DNA of 64,000 bases from Amylostereum areolatum. Its lineage: Eukaryota; Basidiomycota; Agaricomycetes; Russulales; Stereaceae. This document shows positions 24,466 to 36,931 of the stretch, in pieces; within the stretch, counting starts at the first letter, position 1, and each line of letters starts with the position of its first letter. The notes under the pieces are model-generated. The model saw only the letters and a list, made by a program, of their open reading frames with translations, made no database searches and was not told the DNA's origin. The stretch spans positions 124,001 to 188,000 of the forward strand of contig SAXG01000010.1 in NCBI GenBank assembly GCA_012932865.1, in the 5' to 3' direction. A program made the position numbers and the translations under genes.

Positions 24466-25463
24466 CTACGCCGAGTACTCAGTCCTCTCCCGCAAGAACG
24501 CCCTCAGCTTGTCCAGCGCGCGATACCGATGCGAGAGTTTGTTCTTCTCCTCGGGCGTCATCTCCGCGTACCTTTCCGTCCCAATCCCAATCCCAATCCC
24601 ATCCATAAAAAACGCAGACCCATGTTCGCGTCAGCACAGAGAAGGAGGTTCGAAAGGGAAAAGAAAGGGACGGAAAAATGAGCACTGACGTCTTCCCTGT
24701 GTCCTCCGCCTCGAACACCGGGTCCCACCCGAACCGGCCCTCGCCCCGCGCGGGCACGATCCTTCCGTCCGTGCGTCCTTCGAAGAGGACGGGGTCGGAT
24801 CCTGGACCGGCGCAGAAGGCGAAGGTGCAGAGGGCCCAGGCGGATTTGGAGGGGAAGCCGGCGAGGAGTCGGTTGAGGCCTGCCACGGGGGTCGGGAACG
24901 TGTTGAGTGAGGGATGGGAATGCGCGTGGGAGGAAGAGGAGGGGACGCGACGCACCGTCGTGCCCGAGCTCGCGGAGGAAGAACTTGATGTAGGGCCCCG
25001 GGAGGCCGTTCAAAGCTTCAAAGCAGAGCGCGGTGTCTTCGGTGATGCACGGGCCTCCGACCTACACACACCACACAACGGGGAGACCATTTTTCGAGAT
25101 CATCGCTTGAGTATGCATTGTCTTCCACCTTGGCATAGTACGAAAAAACGGACGAAAAGGGACGCACGATTTCGGCCGCGCGGCGGGACTTCTCGCGCGC
25201 GACGTCCTGTGTGCTGCCTTGGATCTCGGGCACTGCGAACGGCAGTCATGAGTGGGGCAATGGAAAGGGAGAGAGAAAAGAGGAGACTTGCGGTCGATGT
25301 CGCGCGATTCGAGCGCGAGGGGGTGGCCCTGGGCGAGGATGGCGCGGACCTCTTTGAGCTTGTTGGCGTTGCCGGTCACGAAGACTGGTGTTGGATGCCA
25401 GGTGATCAATGGGGGCTTTCGAGAGGGAGGGGTTGGGGGCTTACCGAGGGGCTGTGCGGACAT
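24466..25463 (-). CDS. HAM1: Inosine triphosphate pyrophosphatase (HAM1/ITPase)
   Basis: Predicted exons 25445-25463, 25292-25384, 25168-25232, 24956-25061, 24690-24879 and 24466-24571 give 192 aa, the usual length. Motifs are [13 protein letters not shown] (substrate loop), [29 protein letters not shown] and [10 protein letters not shown], ending [15 protein letters not shown]. The enzyme hydrolyses ITP, dITP and XTP to monophosphates, cleaning the nucleotide pool in the cytosol. The second intron uses a textbook GC donor (C|GCAAGT). The last intron contains a short CCAAT-CC triplication at about 24580-24600. The gene is convergent with PUT2. Confidence 0.93.
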
Positions 25464-26346
25464 CGTTTTTGACGCGTGAAGTGAGGGTCGATGAACAAGG
25501 GAAGTAGTAGGAAACTCGAGTCAGGTTGACGAGAAGTTGGCGCCGGACGCGGACGCGGTCATGTGACGTTACTGGGACGCGCTTCAAGCTTCAAGACTGA
25601 GTACTGAAGTAGCATACCTACTGCACACCAAGGAACGAGAGGCACACGAACATACCTCTGAGAGGGTAGAACACTATTTTATGTGCACTCAATCCGAAAA
25701 AAATAATCCACATTCATGAGCAACCCATAAATATAGTGCTTAGGTCCTGGTTGGGTCCTGGTGCGTTGGCGAGGCCCCTTGCAGCCGTCTTTCAGTATAT
25801 ACCCGCAGACCCTCCAAGCCCATCACAATTCCCCGTGGTGGCAATTTTACGATGCGGGATCTTATTTATCTCGGTCCACGGACGCGGGCGAACGTGGGAT
25901 CGCGCGGTAGGCTCACTAGAGTCACTGCATACCCCGCACTTAGCCAGAGCATAGAAACGAGGGAACAAATCGAGACTGCTTGGACAAACCTGAACACGAA
26001 GACCGATCCGCTGTGGTCCGAGAGCGCGCGATACATGCGCGTCGCGCAGATGCTTCTGTTAAACATATACGTGTTTTGCGTGAGCTTGGCAGTCCTCTGG
26101 CACCGATTTTGAGACTTTAGTAGGTCACAGTGCTCACATGGATGCTTCTTCTCGATGAAGTTTTTGGGGAAGGTCAGAGCTCCGGGACGCACGGAGGAGA
26201 AGAGAAGGACCCACGCGAGATCGGTTGCGCGATCTGGTGCCAGAAAACGTCAGCCAATTCGGAGGACGAGGGTGCGGGGAAGGCAGGTACGCACCACGTT
26301 CATCGGGCCTATCCCAATGCACGCATTGTCATAATAATGCAAAACA
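25464..26346. other. Intergenic, nothing supported
   Basis: The frames here are short and overlapping. The left end is the HAM1 promoter. No repeat or RNA gene is recognised. Confidence 0.45.
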
Positions 26347-27180
26347 TCAGCAAAATGCCCTGGGACAGAAACGGGGAAACTCGCTGTTGAGGTCGAGGAC
26401 GACAAGGACCTAAATTTAAAGGTTGATTAAAGAGCGCAGGCATCGGGCGTCACGGTTTGAAAGAGATTGCGCACCAACATCGGGACCGTGGATAACGCGA
26501 CGACGCTGATCCACACGATATCCTGGCAACGCGCGTGAGCACGACGCGCCCTCAGGCGAGGAAGGGCCAAAGAAAATGCGTATAAACACCTGCTGCAGCA
26601 ACACCCGATAGAGCCCGTGACGGCGAACGAGTCCGGGCTTGCGAAGCAGACCGACGAGCAGTAAGAGCAAGAGGGAGGTGTCGGACGCGAGCAGGGCCGG
26701 CACGTTCACGATGAAGGTCCTTCCGGACACGAGGACGCACCCACGGCCAAGCGCATTCCATTCCGCGAACACCAAGGATACCTCTGCAGCGCTCTTTTGA
26801 GAGACAGATCTATGCATTGTGAGCGAAGACGCACCTCGGAAGTTCAGCGCGGCGCTTGCCAGCCATACGAGGATGGAAAGACAGGAAATCAGCCTTTGCT
26901 TTTCCCAGACTGCGATTCTGCGTGCGGATACTGAGATGAGACTGTTTGCGCCGATGAGGTGGGATAAGGGTGTGCGCACAGCTGAACACCTGCATGTCGG
27001 GCGTGTCAGCGATCACGGTGTAGACCTTCGAGGGGCCAATGGTGTGCAGTACAAATCCAAGGGTGGAAAGAGCCTGTCGAACTCAGGATTCAGCGGCGAT
27101 ATCCCGTCGCTCGGAACGAATTCACCACTCTGACCTTGCACAACGACGCGGTCCTGTTGCTCGACAGCGCCACGAAAGAC
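26347..27180 (-). CDS. Multi-pass membrane protein, incomplete or decayed model
   Basis: One long exon ends at 26590 and reads RRIAVWEKQRLISCLSILVW, then EWNALGRGC, ALLASDTSLLLLLLVGLLR and HGLYRVLLQQ. Short exons 26475-26522 (DIVWISVVALSTVPML) and 26347-26409 (VLVVLDLNSEF) follow through good splice sites. The pattern of an 'IAVW' helix, a loop with Cys, then a long Leu helix before a GLYR-like motif resembles an uncharacterised Agaricomycete multi-helix membrane family. Upstream exons near 27000-27180 (ASFVALSSNRTA, GFVLHTIGPSK) are plausible but not joined with confidence. The C-terminus looks broken. This could be a pseudogene. Confidence 0.4.
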
Positions 27181-28652
27181 GCGTAAGCGAGGACGTTCGC
27201 AACGCGGCATAGGAGATGAACCTATGAACCGTGAACACGCTTAGCAGTACTGGACACGCCGGAAGGCAGGAGGGGCGGGATTCCGGCGCACCCATATCGT
27301 CCACCGGTATTCGCGCTTTCCGGCGAACACGCCCCATTCGTAGGACGCCGTGCTCACGAGTTCCCATCTGGCGATGAGGGGGGCGGCGTGAGCGACGAAG
27401 CGGGCAGAGGAAGGGCCGACGGCGAGACGTGCATGACGATTCCCGCAACCGCGTCGGTGATGTGGATGAGCCCAACTGGTCCCCGCCGTGAATAAGTAAG
27501 GAAGTAACGCGAAGCGAGACGGCGCGAGGGTGGCTGCATACTTTCGTCATTGAGCACAGTCATGGCGCTCGACCAGTCGGGCATGGTGTTTCTCGAGGGT
27601 AAGTAGGACAAACCTGTGGGGTCGCTGGGGGCGACGAAGATCGGACATCGCCTCGTTAAATAGGCTATAGCCCACTGGGGACGTTTTCCTCGTATACGCG
27701 TTCCACTGGCATCACATCGATACGGTGCCATCGCCATGGTTGGCCACGGCGGGGTCGGCGGTGCTGAGTCTCCTGATACAATTCCTTTGTCAGTTTCGGC
27801 CGTCGTCAACGCTCCCGCGCGCAGAGCGAGACGGTCAATCAGCCGAGATCGCGCCGTTTTTGAGCGCACGCCGAATCATCCTAGAACGTCGCATGATGCC
27901 CTCGTACGTCCTAGTTGCGTCTCTGTCCACTGGAGTCGGTTCGTGGCTCACTGCACGTACTAGATAACTTGCCTCGACCCCGTCACGGTCGACCACGAGG
28001 CTCCGATGCATCGACAGTGACAGATGGTATACGTCAAGCGTATTTACGTGGGTGCTTGTGCCATGGTTGCCAGATGCTCCCAATAACGCCGAGGAGCCTA
28101 GGAATCATGCACTGGACGTGGACCACTTACCAGAGGTCTGCATGCAGTTGTTTGACTCGTTTGGTGGTAAACCTGACGGTGGCCTGTTTTGCGAACCGTT
28201 TCAACAACATCGTGGTAAGTCGTGGATTGATTTACTTGAGCACGGAGCTTGGGCGGCGACGAGCTTGATATAGGGACCTCTTGTAGTTGAAGACAGAGCA
28301 CGTCTAAGGGCGGTGGCCGCTTGAGCGGGCTTAGGTACTCCGATTTTCATGGTGGTTTGCGCTTGTGTAGTAAGTACGAGCCATGGTCGGTCTGTGACAG
28401 AAATGTCACCCGTCCTTACCTGCCCTCGCCGCTTCTTCAGTTGTGACACGACAATAACAGAAGTGAGCTCCCCATAAATAGCTGGAAAGCTCGTTCGTGA
28501 CAGCAGTAGTAGAACATTATAGCATACATGAGCACGGAGTATATGAAGGTGCCGTGTTTTCCGTGATGTGCGGCGAGCCCTGAGTAGATCGAAATGAAGC
28601 AATGCGCAACCATGCACGCGAGCAATATCCACGCGGGTTTGAAGCGGCATCT
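27181..28652. other. Region with scattered minus-strand hydrophobic segments, no gene model
   Basis: Minus-strand frames such as 28437-28625 (hydrophobic, LLACMVAHCFISIYSG) and the Tyr/Arg-rich stretch near 27650 may be exons of another membrane gene or relics. I could not connect them into a consistent model. About 28355-28460 resembles 21391-21495. Confidence 0.3.
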
Positions 28653-31016
28653 TCAGTTTGGGCCGATGAACTGGTACAGGATACGCCTGACCAGCCCCGA
28701 GAGATGTTCAGGGTCGTTCTGAAAGTTCAGCGGTCAGCAGCTGGCTCCAAGGCCATGATAGACGGGGCCCACCTGATACGTGCTCTGCGCCGACCACGAA
28801 AGAAGAAAAATCAGGACACAGGCCACGGAAAGGGACGCGCATATACGCACCATCACCATGCCCATTCCGATCGCCGTCAGCTGAAATAGTCATTGTTCAG
28901 TCCAACGCACCAGACCTCATAAGGCCTAGATAAACGAACCAAAGCCTCGCCATACTGCCCCGTCCTGAACACAAGCCCTTTGCCCCTCGCCATGACCCAC
29001 GCAGCTCTCCAAGCCCTTGGGCAAAACGTACATCGCGAGCTCCGGACGACGGTGTTTGGCCTCGAGGAAGAGCGACAGGCCCGAGAGCATCCCGCCGAGC
29101 CAGTACGAGGGCTTCGAGATGAGGAGAGCGATGAGCCAGGCCGGAGGCTTGAAGGCCTGTCTTGCCCGAGGAGAGGACGCGGTAGAGGTTGCCCTTACCG
29201 CAGAAGTACGCTGTTCGACCCCAGGGGGCGTAAATCAGGCCGGTCGCGTCGTGGTAAATTAGAGAACGAGAAACGCACATTGGTAGATCGCGACGAACAG
29301 CCCGAGGAAGGCCGAGCTCCGCGCCGTGCCCCAGCGCCGTGCGCAGGAGCATCCGCGCCGGCTGCTCGAAGAACTTCTTGCGTTTGAACAGCAGGGCCGG
29401 GATGAGGTGCAGCGCGCCGTAGATCGGGAACATCCAGCGCGAGACGGCGAGGAAGCGGTCGAAGGGCTGTCGCGAGGCAGCTCTCCACGCCCGGGTGGGT
29501 CGCGACGCAGTCCATGAACGGGAAGCCCCATATGGGCGGGTTGGCCGAGGCGAGCGTGCGCTTGACGACGAGGTCGGTGGCGTTGCGCGGGGCCAGGTCC
29601 TGTGGGGAATCATCGTGAGCGAGGGGATAACCGGTATTGGACGAAGAGGCGGGGGATTGGTGGACTGACCGGCATGTCGAGGATCTTGTCGAGGTCTTGG
29701 AACTGGAACCTGGCCGGTTCGGACGAGGATCGCGGTTCATGGCGACGGCCTCCCTTGGGAGGTGGGACGCGGTGTGGATCCTGTAGGTGATCAGGATGGG
29801 CGACGAGGATGGTGGCAGACGGCTGCGCACCAACTGACGTATGACCGCGGAAGAGGTTTCCGGGCTTAAGAGCCATGCGTACATGATTTGCGCGCACCTG
29901 AACCGCAGGTTAGACGAACTGCGACAGATGGCACGCTGAGCGTAGACGACGTACGCGAGCGAGAAGACGATGACATCGCCATTGGGAACGTGCAGTCCGT
30001 GATTCCGCTGAGTAGGCGTTATAGGATCCTTGGAGTCCACTGGGTGTATCCTAAGCCCAAGTCCTCGGGGTTGACGCTGAGCACTCACCGAACGAAGAGC
30101 TGTTGCGAGATAACTGCCTGCCTCCCTGGCTTCTCGAACAGAATGGCAACGCCCCCCGCGACCGCGCCCGCGACGACCGAATGCCACCGCCGTGTCTTCT
30201 TTCGCATCCATAGTTGGTGTGCCTGCGCGTTGATAGACAGTCGTCCGCTCCTCGCGCGCTCAGAGGTGGTAGGGGTGGGGAGGGTGAGGTGTTCTTGAAC
30301 AGGAGAGAGCTCTTCCGAGGAGGGGGAGTCTTCGATGACAGATGAGGAGTCGGAGTTGGTTGAGAAGAGGTGGGATAGGAGTTGCTGGAGACGGAGATGG
30401 ATGGGGACGTGCGCGGGGAATACGATCGGGAACGCGTTGAGGAGGGTGCGGTAGACGGATACAAAGCATCCTGGGTCGGAAATGACGGTGAGAGAGGTTC
30501 AATGGCGAAAGCGGGACGCACGTACCGAGCATCGCTCCAAAGCGGAACGAGTCCTCTCCGAATAGAGCGCGCAAAACAAACGCATGCCGTTCTCTCCTAC
30601 GCACAGGTCAGTACGCGCACCTCAGACGGCGTCGTGAGGGGAACTGACCTTGGTATGCTTCGGATGCGCACGAAGGAGAAGGACGAGGTTCACGCCGGAT
30701 CGCAGCGTGAAAGCTATGGATCCCGCTCCTGCACGCCCAGCGTTAGATCGCGTCCCAAGGCGAGCACGGCAAAGGTGAAGGGGCACGCACTGAATCCTCC
30801 CCGCACACCGTGCTCGGCGCACTCCCAAAGATCGGAGACCTCCACCGCGGGTTCTCCGCGGTCTCTCCAGACCATCCTTCGCGCCTCGCGGAGATGCTCG
30901 TCATAATTGGCGAGAACGACGAGGTTTTCGAAGGAGGCTATGGCGCGCCGGGGTGCGTATTTGAGATAGGATGGCGTTCTGCTCAGAGAGGGACGCGGAT
31001 CTTCTGGGGGAGCCAT
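28653..31016 (-). CDS. TMEM135-like membrane protein, frame broken at three points
   Basis: Predicted exons 30791-31016, 30659-30713, 30526-30596, 30089-30470, 29955-30050, 29831-29897, 29670-29780, 29268-29599, 29199-29210, 29156-28940, 28880-28851, 28784-28773 and 28718-28653. Family words run in order: SYLKYAPRRAIASF, VRGGF-TLRSGVNLVLLLR, FGEDSFRFGAML, HSVVAGAVAGG, CAQIMYAWLL, FPIYGALHLIP, ISKPSYWLGGM, ELAMYVLPKGLES, VMARGKG, LTAIGMGMVM and the C-terminal GLVRRILYQFIGPN. TMEM135 homologues act in peroxisome or mitochondrial membrane dynamics in animals and nematodes. One surplus base is needed at about 29464-29472, 29326-29333 and 29000-29005; removing all three gives 557 aa with every phase right. 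The gene is either a recent pseudogene or affected by sequence errors. Confidence 0.7.
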
Positions 31017-32289
31017 GGGGAACGGACGAGAGGGAGGGGCCTCGCTGGAGGTAATTGAGAGAACATGCTTGAGCGCTGGCTGCAGGCGAGACCGCCGGGG
31101 TGAAGTATCACGCGCCTCTTTTCCCCCAACCATTTCGTTCTTCCCCACTCCGACTCCGTCCTTCGCCACACGCGAGTTCTGCTTTCGCTCTGCTCTAGCC
31201 TCTCTACGCCCTCACTGGCAGCCTCTCGACGGTCCGAAAGTCACATCTAACTGGGCAGCAGTCTCTCTGTTAAACTTGTCCAGCGCACCTGACCGCGAAG
31301 CACCACCATTTAGCTTTTCGTCGCTATTCAAACTCTAAACCCTCGGGCCAGCCTGAGACGAAAATACTGGGTTATTCTTCGGAAAACACTCAAGGGTGCG
31401 TGCCTTCCATGCGACGTCGTGAATGAATGCCTGAGGTGGATTTAGGGGGCTCGTGGCGCTGCCTTGTCGTCCGCTCTGGATCGTACAAGACACTCATGTG
31501 CAGGTTTCGGAGTATCTGAATCCCCTGGCTGGCATCGAGGCGGCAAGGCGCGGTTCTTCTGGCGTTTTCGGCCTCCTCTGCGTCGTATGGGTCGTGGCGA
31601 ATAAGGATGAACATAGTGTCAGGTGGGTGAGGGTCGCATGTTCGCCGTGTTCCTGCGGTGCTCATCGCCGTGATTATCACTAGGTCCAGCTGGATCATGG
31701 TGTCGAAAGCGTCCAACGCAGAAGCTGAAGATGCAACGAAACAAGACATGCTCTTTGCGATTGTAGCTGGCATCGAAGCTCCCGTCTTGGTCGTCGGCAG
31801 GTGCTCACGCTCGGAACGCTCTTGTCGTCTATTTTTTTGGCATCCCCGGATTTTCGGCCCCACAACCTGGTGGGCTCACGGCTCACCACTGCTGCCAAGC
31901 AGGTCGGGACATCCTTGCCAGAACAACCCGGAACTCGTGCTCTATTATTCGGACTGATCACACTGATGTTTCCGCCGAGGAAGGTTTGCTATCCGCTTCG
32001 GACTTGCCCTCGCAGGACCATGCATCCATTATGGCCCTTGTGTAGCTGCTTACCAAAGATTATGGACTACAAAGAAGACCCTACCGGTATTTCTTCGGCG
32101 TCCACCACACCGTCTTCCCAACATCCTCCCCGCGTTCTATTTACATCCGGCTGCATCTCGGTCAACGATAGATCACCAGTGCAGACGCCAAGAGAATTCA
32201 CGCACCAGGCTGAAAACCCGCACCGAAAACACATTCCACTCGCAAACTCATTGCAGGTCAAGCCCACGACATGGCATTTCGCGCGCGAG
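31017..32289. other. Intergenic, upstream region of CBH1
   Basis: No supported gene. A minus-strand frame at 31390-31863 has no recognisable motif. The right part is the likely regulatory region of the cellobiohydrolase. Confidence 0.4.
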
Positions 32290-32296
32290 TATAAAA
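32290..32296 (+). promoter_or_regulatory. TATA box of the cellobiohydrolase gene
   Basis: TATAAAA at 32290-32296 lies 62 bp upstream of the ATG, the expected distance for a strongly induced fungal secreted-enzyme gene. Confidence 0.6.
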
Positions 32297-32357
32297 CAAC
32301 CTGCCCCTCGAGGCCCATTTTGCAACAATCGGCTTACTGCACTGCGCCACGTTCGAC

Positions 32358-33863
32358 ATGTTCCCTCTCACTGCCCTTCTGTCTTTCTCTCTCCTCGCTG
32401 TCACGGTCTACGGCCAACAGGCCGGCACGCTGCAGACAGAGACTCATCCCCAAGATCAACGTTCAGAAATGCACCGGGCGCAACAGCTGCACCTCGACGG
32501 CGGGCTCAGTCGTCCTCGACTCCAACTGGCGCTGGCTCCATCAGACCGGTAGCAGCACCAACTGCTACACCGGCAACACCTGGGACAAATCGATATGCCC
32601 TGACGCGACGACGTGCGCGAGCAACTGTGCGCTCGATGGCGCGGATTATCAGGGTATGCCTTCCTTTCCCTCCCCAGGTACGTTTGTGGTCGCTGACCGC
32701 CGTATATGCGCATGCATAGGCACCTACGGCATCCAGGCCACTGGCGACTCGCTTTCATTGACGTTCGTCACCCAAGGCCCCTACTCGACCAACGTCGGCT
32801 CGCGCGTCTACCTCATGGCCGACGACTCCCACTACCAGAAGTTCAACCTGAAGAACCAAGAGTTCTCCTTCGACGTCGACATGTCCGCCCTCCCATGCGG
32901 GCTCAACGGCGCGCTCTACTTCGTCGAGATGGACGCCGATGGCGGCGCGAGCAAGTACTCATCGAACAAGGCTGGAGCCAAGTACGGCACGGGCTACTGC
33001 GATTCCCAATGCCCGCACGATATCAAGTTCATCAACGGCCAGGTACACCAGCACGTTCCGTCCACGTCCTGCCTGCCCTTCGCTGATCCTTCCACCGCCC
33101 CCAGGCGAACGTCAACAGCTGGCAACCATCGCCCAACGACACCAACGCCGGCACAGGCCAGTACGGATCCTGCTGCTCCGAGATGGACATCTGGGAGGCG
33201 AACTCAATGGCCGCCGCGTACACGCCCCACGTCTGCACCACCCAGGGTCAAACGCGCTGCTCGGGCAACGACTGTGGCGACGACGACAACCGGTACGGGG
33301 GCGTCTGCGACAAGGACGGGTGCGACTTCAACTCCTTCCGCATGGGCAACAAGAACTTCCTCGGCCCGGGCATGACCGTCGACACCAAGTCCAAGTTCAC
33401 CGTGGTCACCCAGTTCCTAACCTCGGACAACACCACCGCCGGCGACCTCGTCGAGATCCGGCGCGTGTACGTGCAGAACGGGAAGGTCATCCCGAACTCC
33501 AAGACGAACGTCCCCGGCATGGCCGCCTTCGACTCGGTCACGGACGCGTTCTGCAACGCGCAGAAGACCGCGTTCGGCGACACCAACTCGTTCGAGAGCC
33601 GCGGCGGCCTCCGCGCGATGGGCCAGTCTTTCGACCGCGGCATGGTGCTCGTCCTGTCGCTCTGGGACGACCACGCGGTCAACATGCTCTGGCTCGACAG
33701 CGACTACCCTCTCACCAAGAGCGCGAGCGCGCCCGGCGTCGCGCGCGGAACGTGCGCGACCACCTCTGGCAAGCCGACCGACGTCGAGTCGCAGAGCGCC
33801 AGCGCGAAGGTGACGTACTCGAACATCAAGTACGGCGCCATCGGCTCGACGTACGCGTCTTGA
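32358..33863 (+). CDS. GH7 cellobiohydrolase I (no cellulose-binding module)
   Basis: Predicted exons 32358-32653, 32720-33042 and 33105-33863 give 458 aa once one surplus C near 32448-32451 is discounted. Residues 1-18 are a secretion signal ([19 protein letters not shown]), with mature start [12 protein letters not shown]. The body is a GH7 domain with many Cys: [40 protein letters not shown], the catalytic EMDIWEAN (nucleophile and acid/base Glu), then [26 protein letters not shown]7 cellobiohydrolases release cellobiose processively from the reducing ends of cellulose. The gene ends right after the catalytic domain, so there is no linker or CBM1. The frame break separates signal from enzyme, so taken literally no active product is made. 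Confidence 0.93.
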
Positions 33864-35369
33864 AGCTCGAAGGTGCACCTATTCCTGCAATTCGCTTGAG
33901 CGTTTTTGGTGAGGTGCGCCGAGCTTTCCCGTGTGCTTGCTACCGTCGATGAACGCTTCGACCTCGCCAGGCTTTTCCCGCGTTACGTTCGAACGCATGT
34001 GCCCTATGTGAGTGTACCTTCCCTCTCGCCTGGGCCCTACCGTAATGTTCATTCGCGTGTTTTTGTTCCACTAGGTACGATTAGGAAGTGGTCGTAGGAT
34101 CTTTGTTCGGCTTGACCTATCTCGGGCCTCGTGTTTTATCAGGCTGTAACCCAGTTGTGTCTTCTCACTCACCCTGATTTCATGAATTGAAGCAACCTGC
34201 AAGCATGTGTCGCTTCCCAGCCCCTTGTGCGCCTCTATTGATGCTTGTTCGGAGTTCGCGATGTGAGAGCGGTTGTCAGAAACGATTCCGTCGATAGTGG
34301 CTTGGGAATATCATCGAGGAGCGTGATGTGATTGACCGGCTGTGCAGCGACAATTGGTGCGAGCCTTCTTCCCCCATCGTCGACCTGCTGAACGATTTAG
34401 GTTTCCACCGGCAGTCCGCGCGAGACCTGGGCCGGGTTTGCCACATGCGCCTATGTACATAGTAGTACTCGACGGCCACATTGCGCAAATCACTCCGCAT
34501 TTCCCCATGCAAATAGCTAGACTTCATATCCGAGGACGGGAAGCGACAGTTCGCGGCTTGCGTACACCTGCCCGTGCTTCGTCGCTCTTCGTCCATGTGT
34601 GCGCCCGTCCCCTTCTGTTCGGCTTGAGGCGTGCGCTATTGAGTCAGCGCCTTTGCATAGCTCTGGGCCCGGACCAGATCTTCGGCCACGTTCTCGAAAT
34701 ACGAGGATAAGGGGAGATCGTGACGCCGTGCTCGGCCGTGCTGGAGAGTTGGGCACGACGGCCGTTGTTCTCACTGCGTGTGCGGGCAGTACTGAGCCAC
34801 TGCCCGTATCTAGGACAAGGCGTCTCGAACCTTGAGCTCAAGTTACAGTCCCAAGCTCCAAATAGAGCATGCGCAGGGACTCAACGAACACACCGCCAAG
34901 TTGCCAAGTGTAGACCCCATGATCAGTGTTCTGGTTCCCAGTCCCGCGCGGCGAGCTCTGATACGATCCGAGACGCCCGTTTGGCTGGCTATGTTATCTC
35001 CTCTTCCCTCCCCTTTGTGCTTCGTCCGTTCTCAATGGGCATCTCTCTACCGCAGGTCCGGCTCCGCGGAGTCAAGGGGGAGCTTTTTTCTACTCCCATG
35101 AGATCGGAACACTGTTTTCCGTGTACGTCCGCCGTCCTATTCAACCGTCATCAATAGAAGACGATTGGGATGTCTCACGCGTAACCAGCGGGCAAGTGGC
35201 GTGGGCTGACCCGCTGACTATATAAGTGTCTGCTGCTCCTTCGCTGCTAGGAGACACCCCATGCTTGGGCGGAATCCTCTCTCCCTTTCGTCCCATCCCT
35301 CGGTGAAGACTTGGAGGTGTCCCCCCAGCGCAACTTCTGGAGAGAGGATAGTCCTGTCACGCGCACGCG
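33864..35369. other. Intergenic, 1.5 kb
   Basis: No gene supported. TATATAAG at 35219-35226, 144 bp before the start of paralogue C, is a plausible TATA box. Frames at 34276-34841 and 34720-35157 show no motif. Confidence 0.45.
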
Positions 35370-36931
35370 ATGTTCCGCGATCTGTCACCTGAATGTGCTG
35401 CGCTGGTCTCGGCGTGGGTGGTGGGACCATTGTACGGTCAGTCCGTTCCGATTTCTCAATCCCGCGTCGTCTGAGCCGCGGGCTGCGATCTCGGTTTGCG
35501 CCCCTCGTCATTTGCAGGTATCAAGTGAGTTGTGTCAAGCTGACAATCATGGCCGTCAAGTTGGACTGACCGCTATCTTCACTGCAGCATCTCTCTGGCG
35601 CTTCTATGTAGTTATATGCTGTTTCGAAGAGGAATGAAGGGGCCCAACTGGTACGTTCCGTCACGGCCGCTTTGATTCGAAGCTCGTCATAGTACTTAAT
35701 CGTTATATTGTGGCACAGTATCATATTCGCCGTAGTGCTCCTTCAGGCCGCGGTGTCCACCGGCCATGTCGTCGTTCTGGTTGTAAGGATGGTCCGCGAG
35801 TTTGTATCCGTAGCTTCGACGCCCGGGGAAACCCTCGCATATCTTCAAAATGACGCTCTCCCGGAGCACGTTGCACAGGAAGCCTTTTACCTTCTCAATG
35901 TGCGTTTATCTGCGTTGTCGTCGCCGTGCAGTATCCGAAAAACTCACGCACATTGTGTTGGATGTAGAGCCAGATCGGGGATTGGTTTCTGGTGAGTGGA
36001 TGCTCGTTTGGCATTCGGCATGCGTTCCTGATGTTCCGCATGATCGTGAAAGGTGTGGCGGGTTTACGTGGTCTGGAACAGGAATATACGTCTCTGCGCT
36101 CCCTTTGTGCGTACTCCTCAGCGACGTAACCGACATCGGAACTGACGCGCACACAGGTTGTATTGAATATCGCTCTCTTCGGTATGGACGTTTCATTCGC
36201 GGAACAAGTACGTGCTCACACGAATCGCAGTATGCGGCTGTATTGGCTTGGTTAGCTTGAGCCATCTTGGGCCCACCGATACTGTCTTCGTCGACGGCAC
36301 CAGCTTGTGGTTTCTGGTGTCGGTCATTCTCTCCCTCGCTGTCCAGTGCAGTGGGACTTTCCTCATCGCATGGCGAGCGTGGTCGACTCCGACGATAGTC
36401 AGGCAAACGAATACGACCCGATGTGACCTCGTGTGGATCTTGTGTGCGCTCGTCGATTCCGGCTTCCTATACATGTCCACCACGTTCTTCGTCCTGGCAT
36501 TCGTGTCGCGTCAGCTAAACGCGGGGGCTGTCTTGTCTGCGATGCTGGGTCAGATCAGCGTAAGTGCCGCGTTCAGTCATCTATAGCAAACTTTACTGAC
36601 GCATTGTCTCCAGGCCACGGTCCCGCTGACGATCGTGATACGTGAGTGCTGGAAGGCATCTCGTGCGGAAAGTCGGCTTTCAGGCTCGCAATGTACATTG
36701 GTGGTGGATAACTCGGCAGAACAGCGGAGAAGCCGCCCGAACGGGTTCGTGGCGGCGGAGGACAGGACTGTGCTCATGAACCTCATGAGACGGGACATGC
36801 ATCCCAAGTCAGATTTCCTTGTAAGCCACCTTTGTGTTCTTCAGTATCACGATCCTTGCCTGATTACGAGGCTGCAGGAATCGGCGAAAAAGAAGGCATT
36901 TTCTGTATATCCTTCCGGGCAGTCTTTTTGA
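35370..36931 (+). CDS. Seven-helix membrane protein, paralogue C
   Basis: Predicted exons 35370-35436, 35518-35524 (7 nt), 35588-35650, 35719-35899, 35968-35991, 36053-36106, 36157-36181, 36231-36559, 36614-36820 and 36878-36931 give 336 aa, all in phase. Family words are SAWVVGPLYG-I-N, GDWFLVWRVYVVWNRN, FLIAWRAWSTP, VDSGFLYMSTT, GQIS and ATVPLTIVIRECWK. It shares the 7-, 24-, 54- and 25-nt exons with paralogues A, B and D. It is more diverged in sequence from A and B than those are from each other. It is a polytopic membrane protein of unknown function. The last intron (57 nt, divisible by 3) could also be retained. Confidence 0.78.

Noticed and set aside
29478..29500. A 22-nt intron (GTGGAG...GACAG) in the TMEM135-like gene to repair the frame
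   Set aside because: Too short for spliceosomal removal; a single surplus base explains the shift as at other sites.
31390..31863. 157-codon minus-strand frame upstream of CBH1
   Set aside because: No motif, signal or splice partner; it lies in the expected promoter region and has a composition like random GC-rich sequence.
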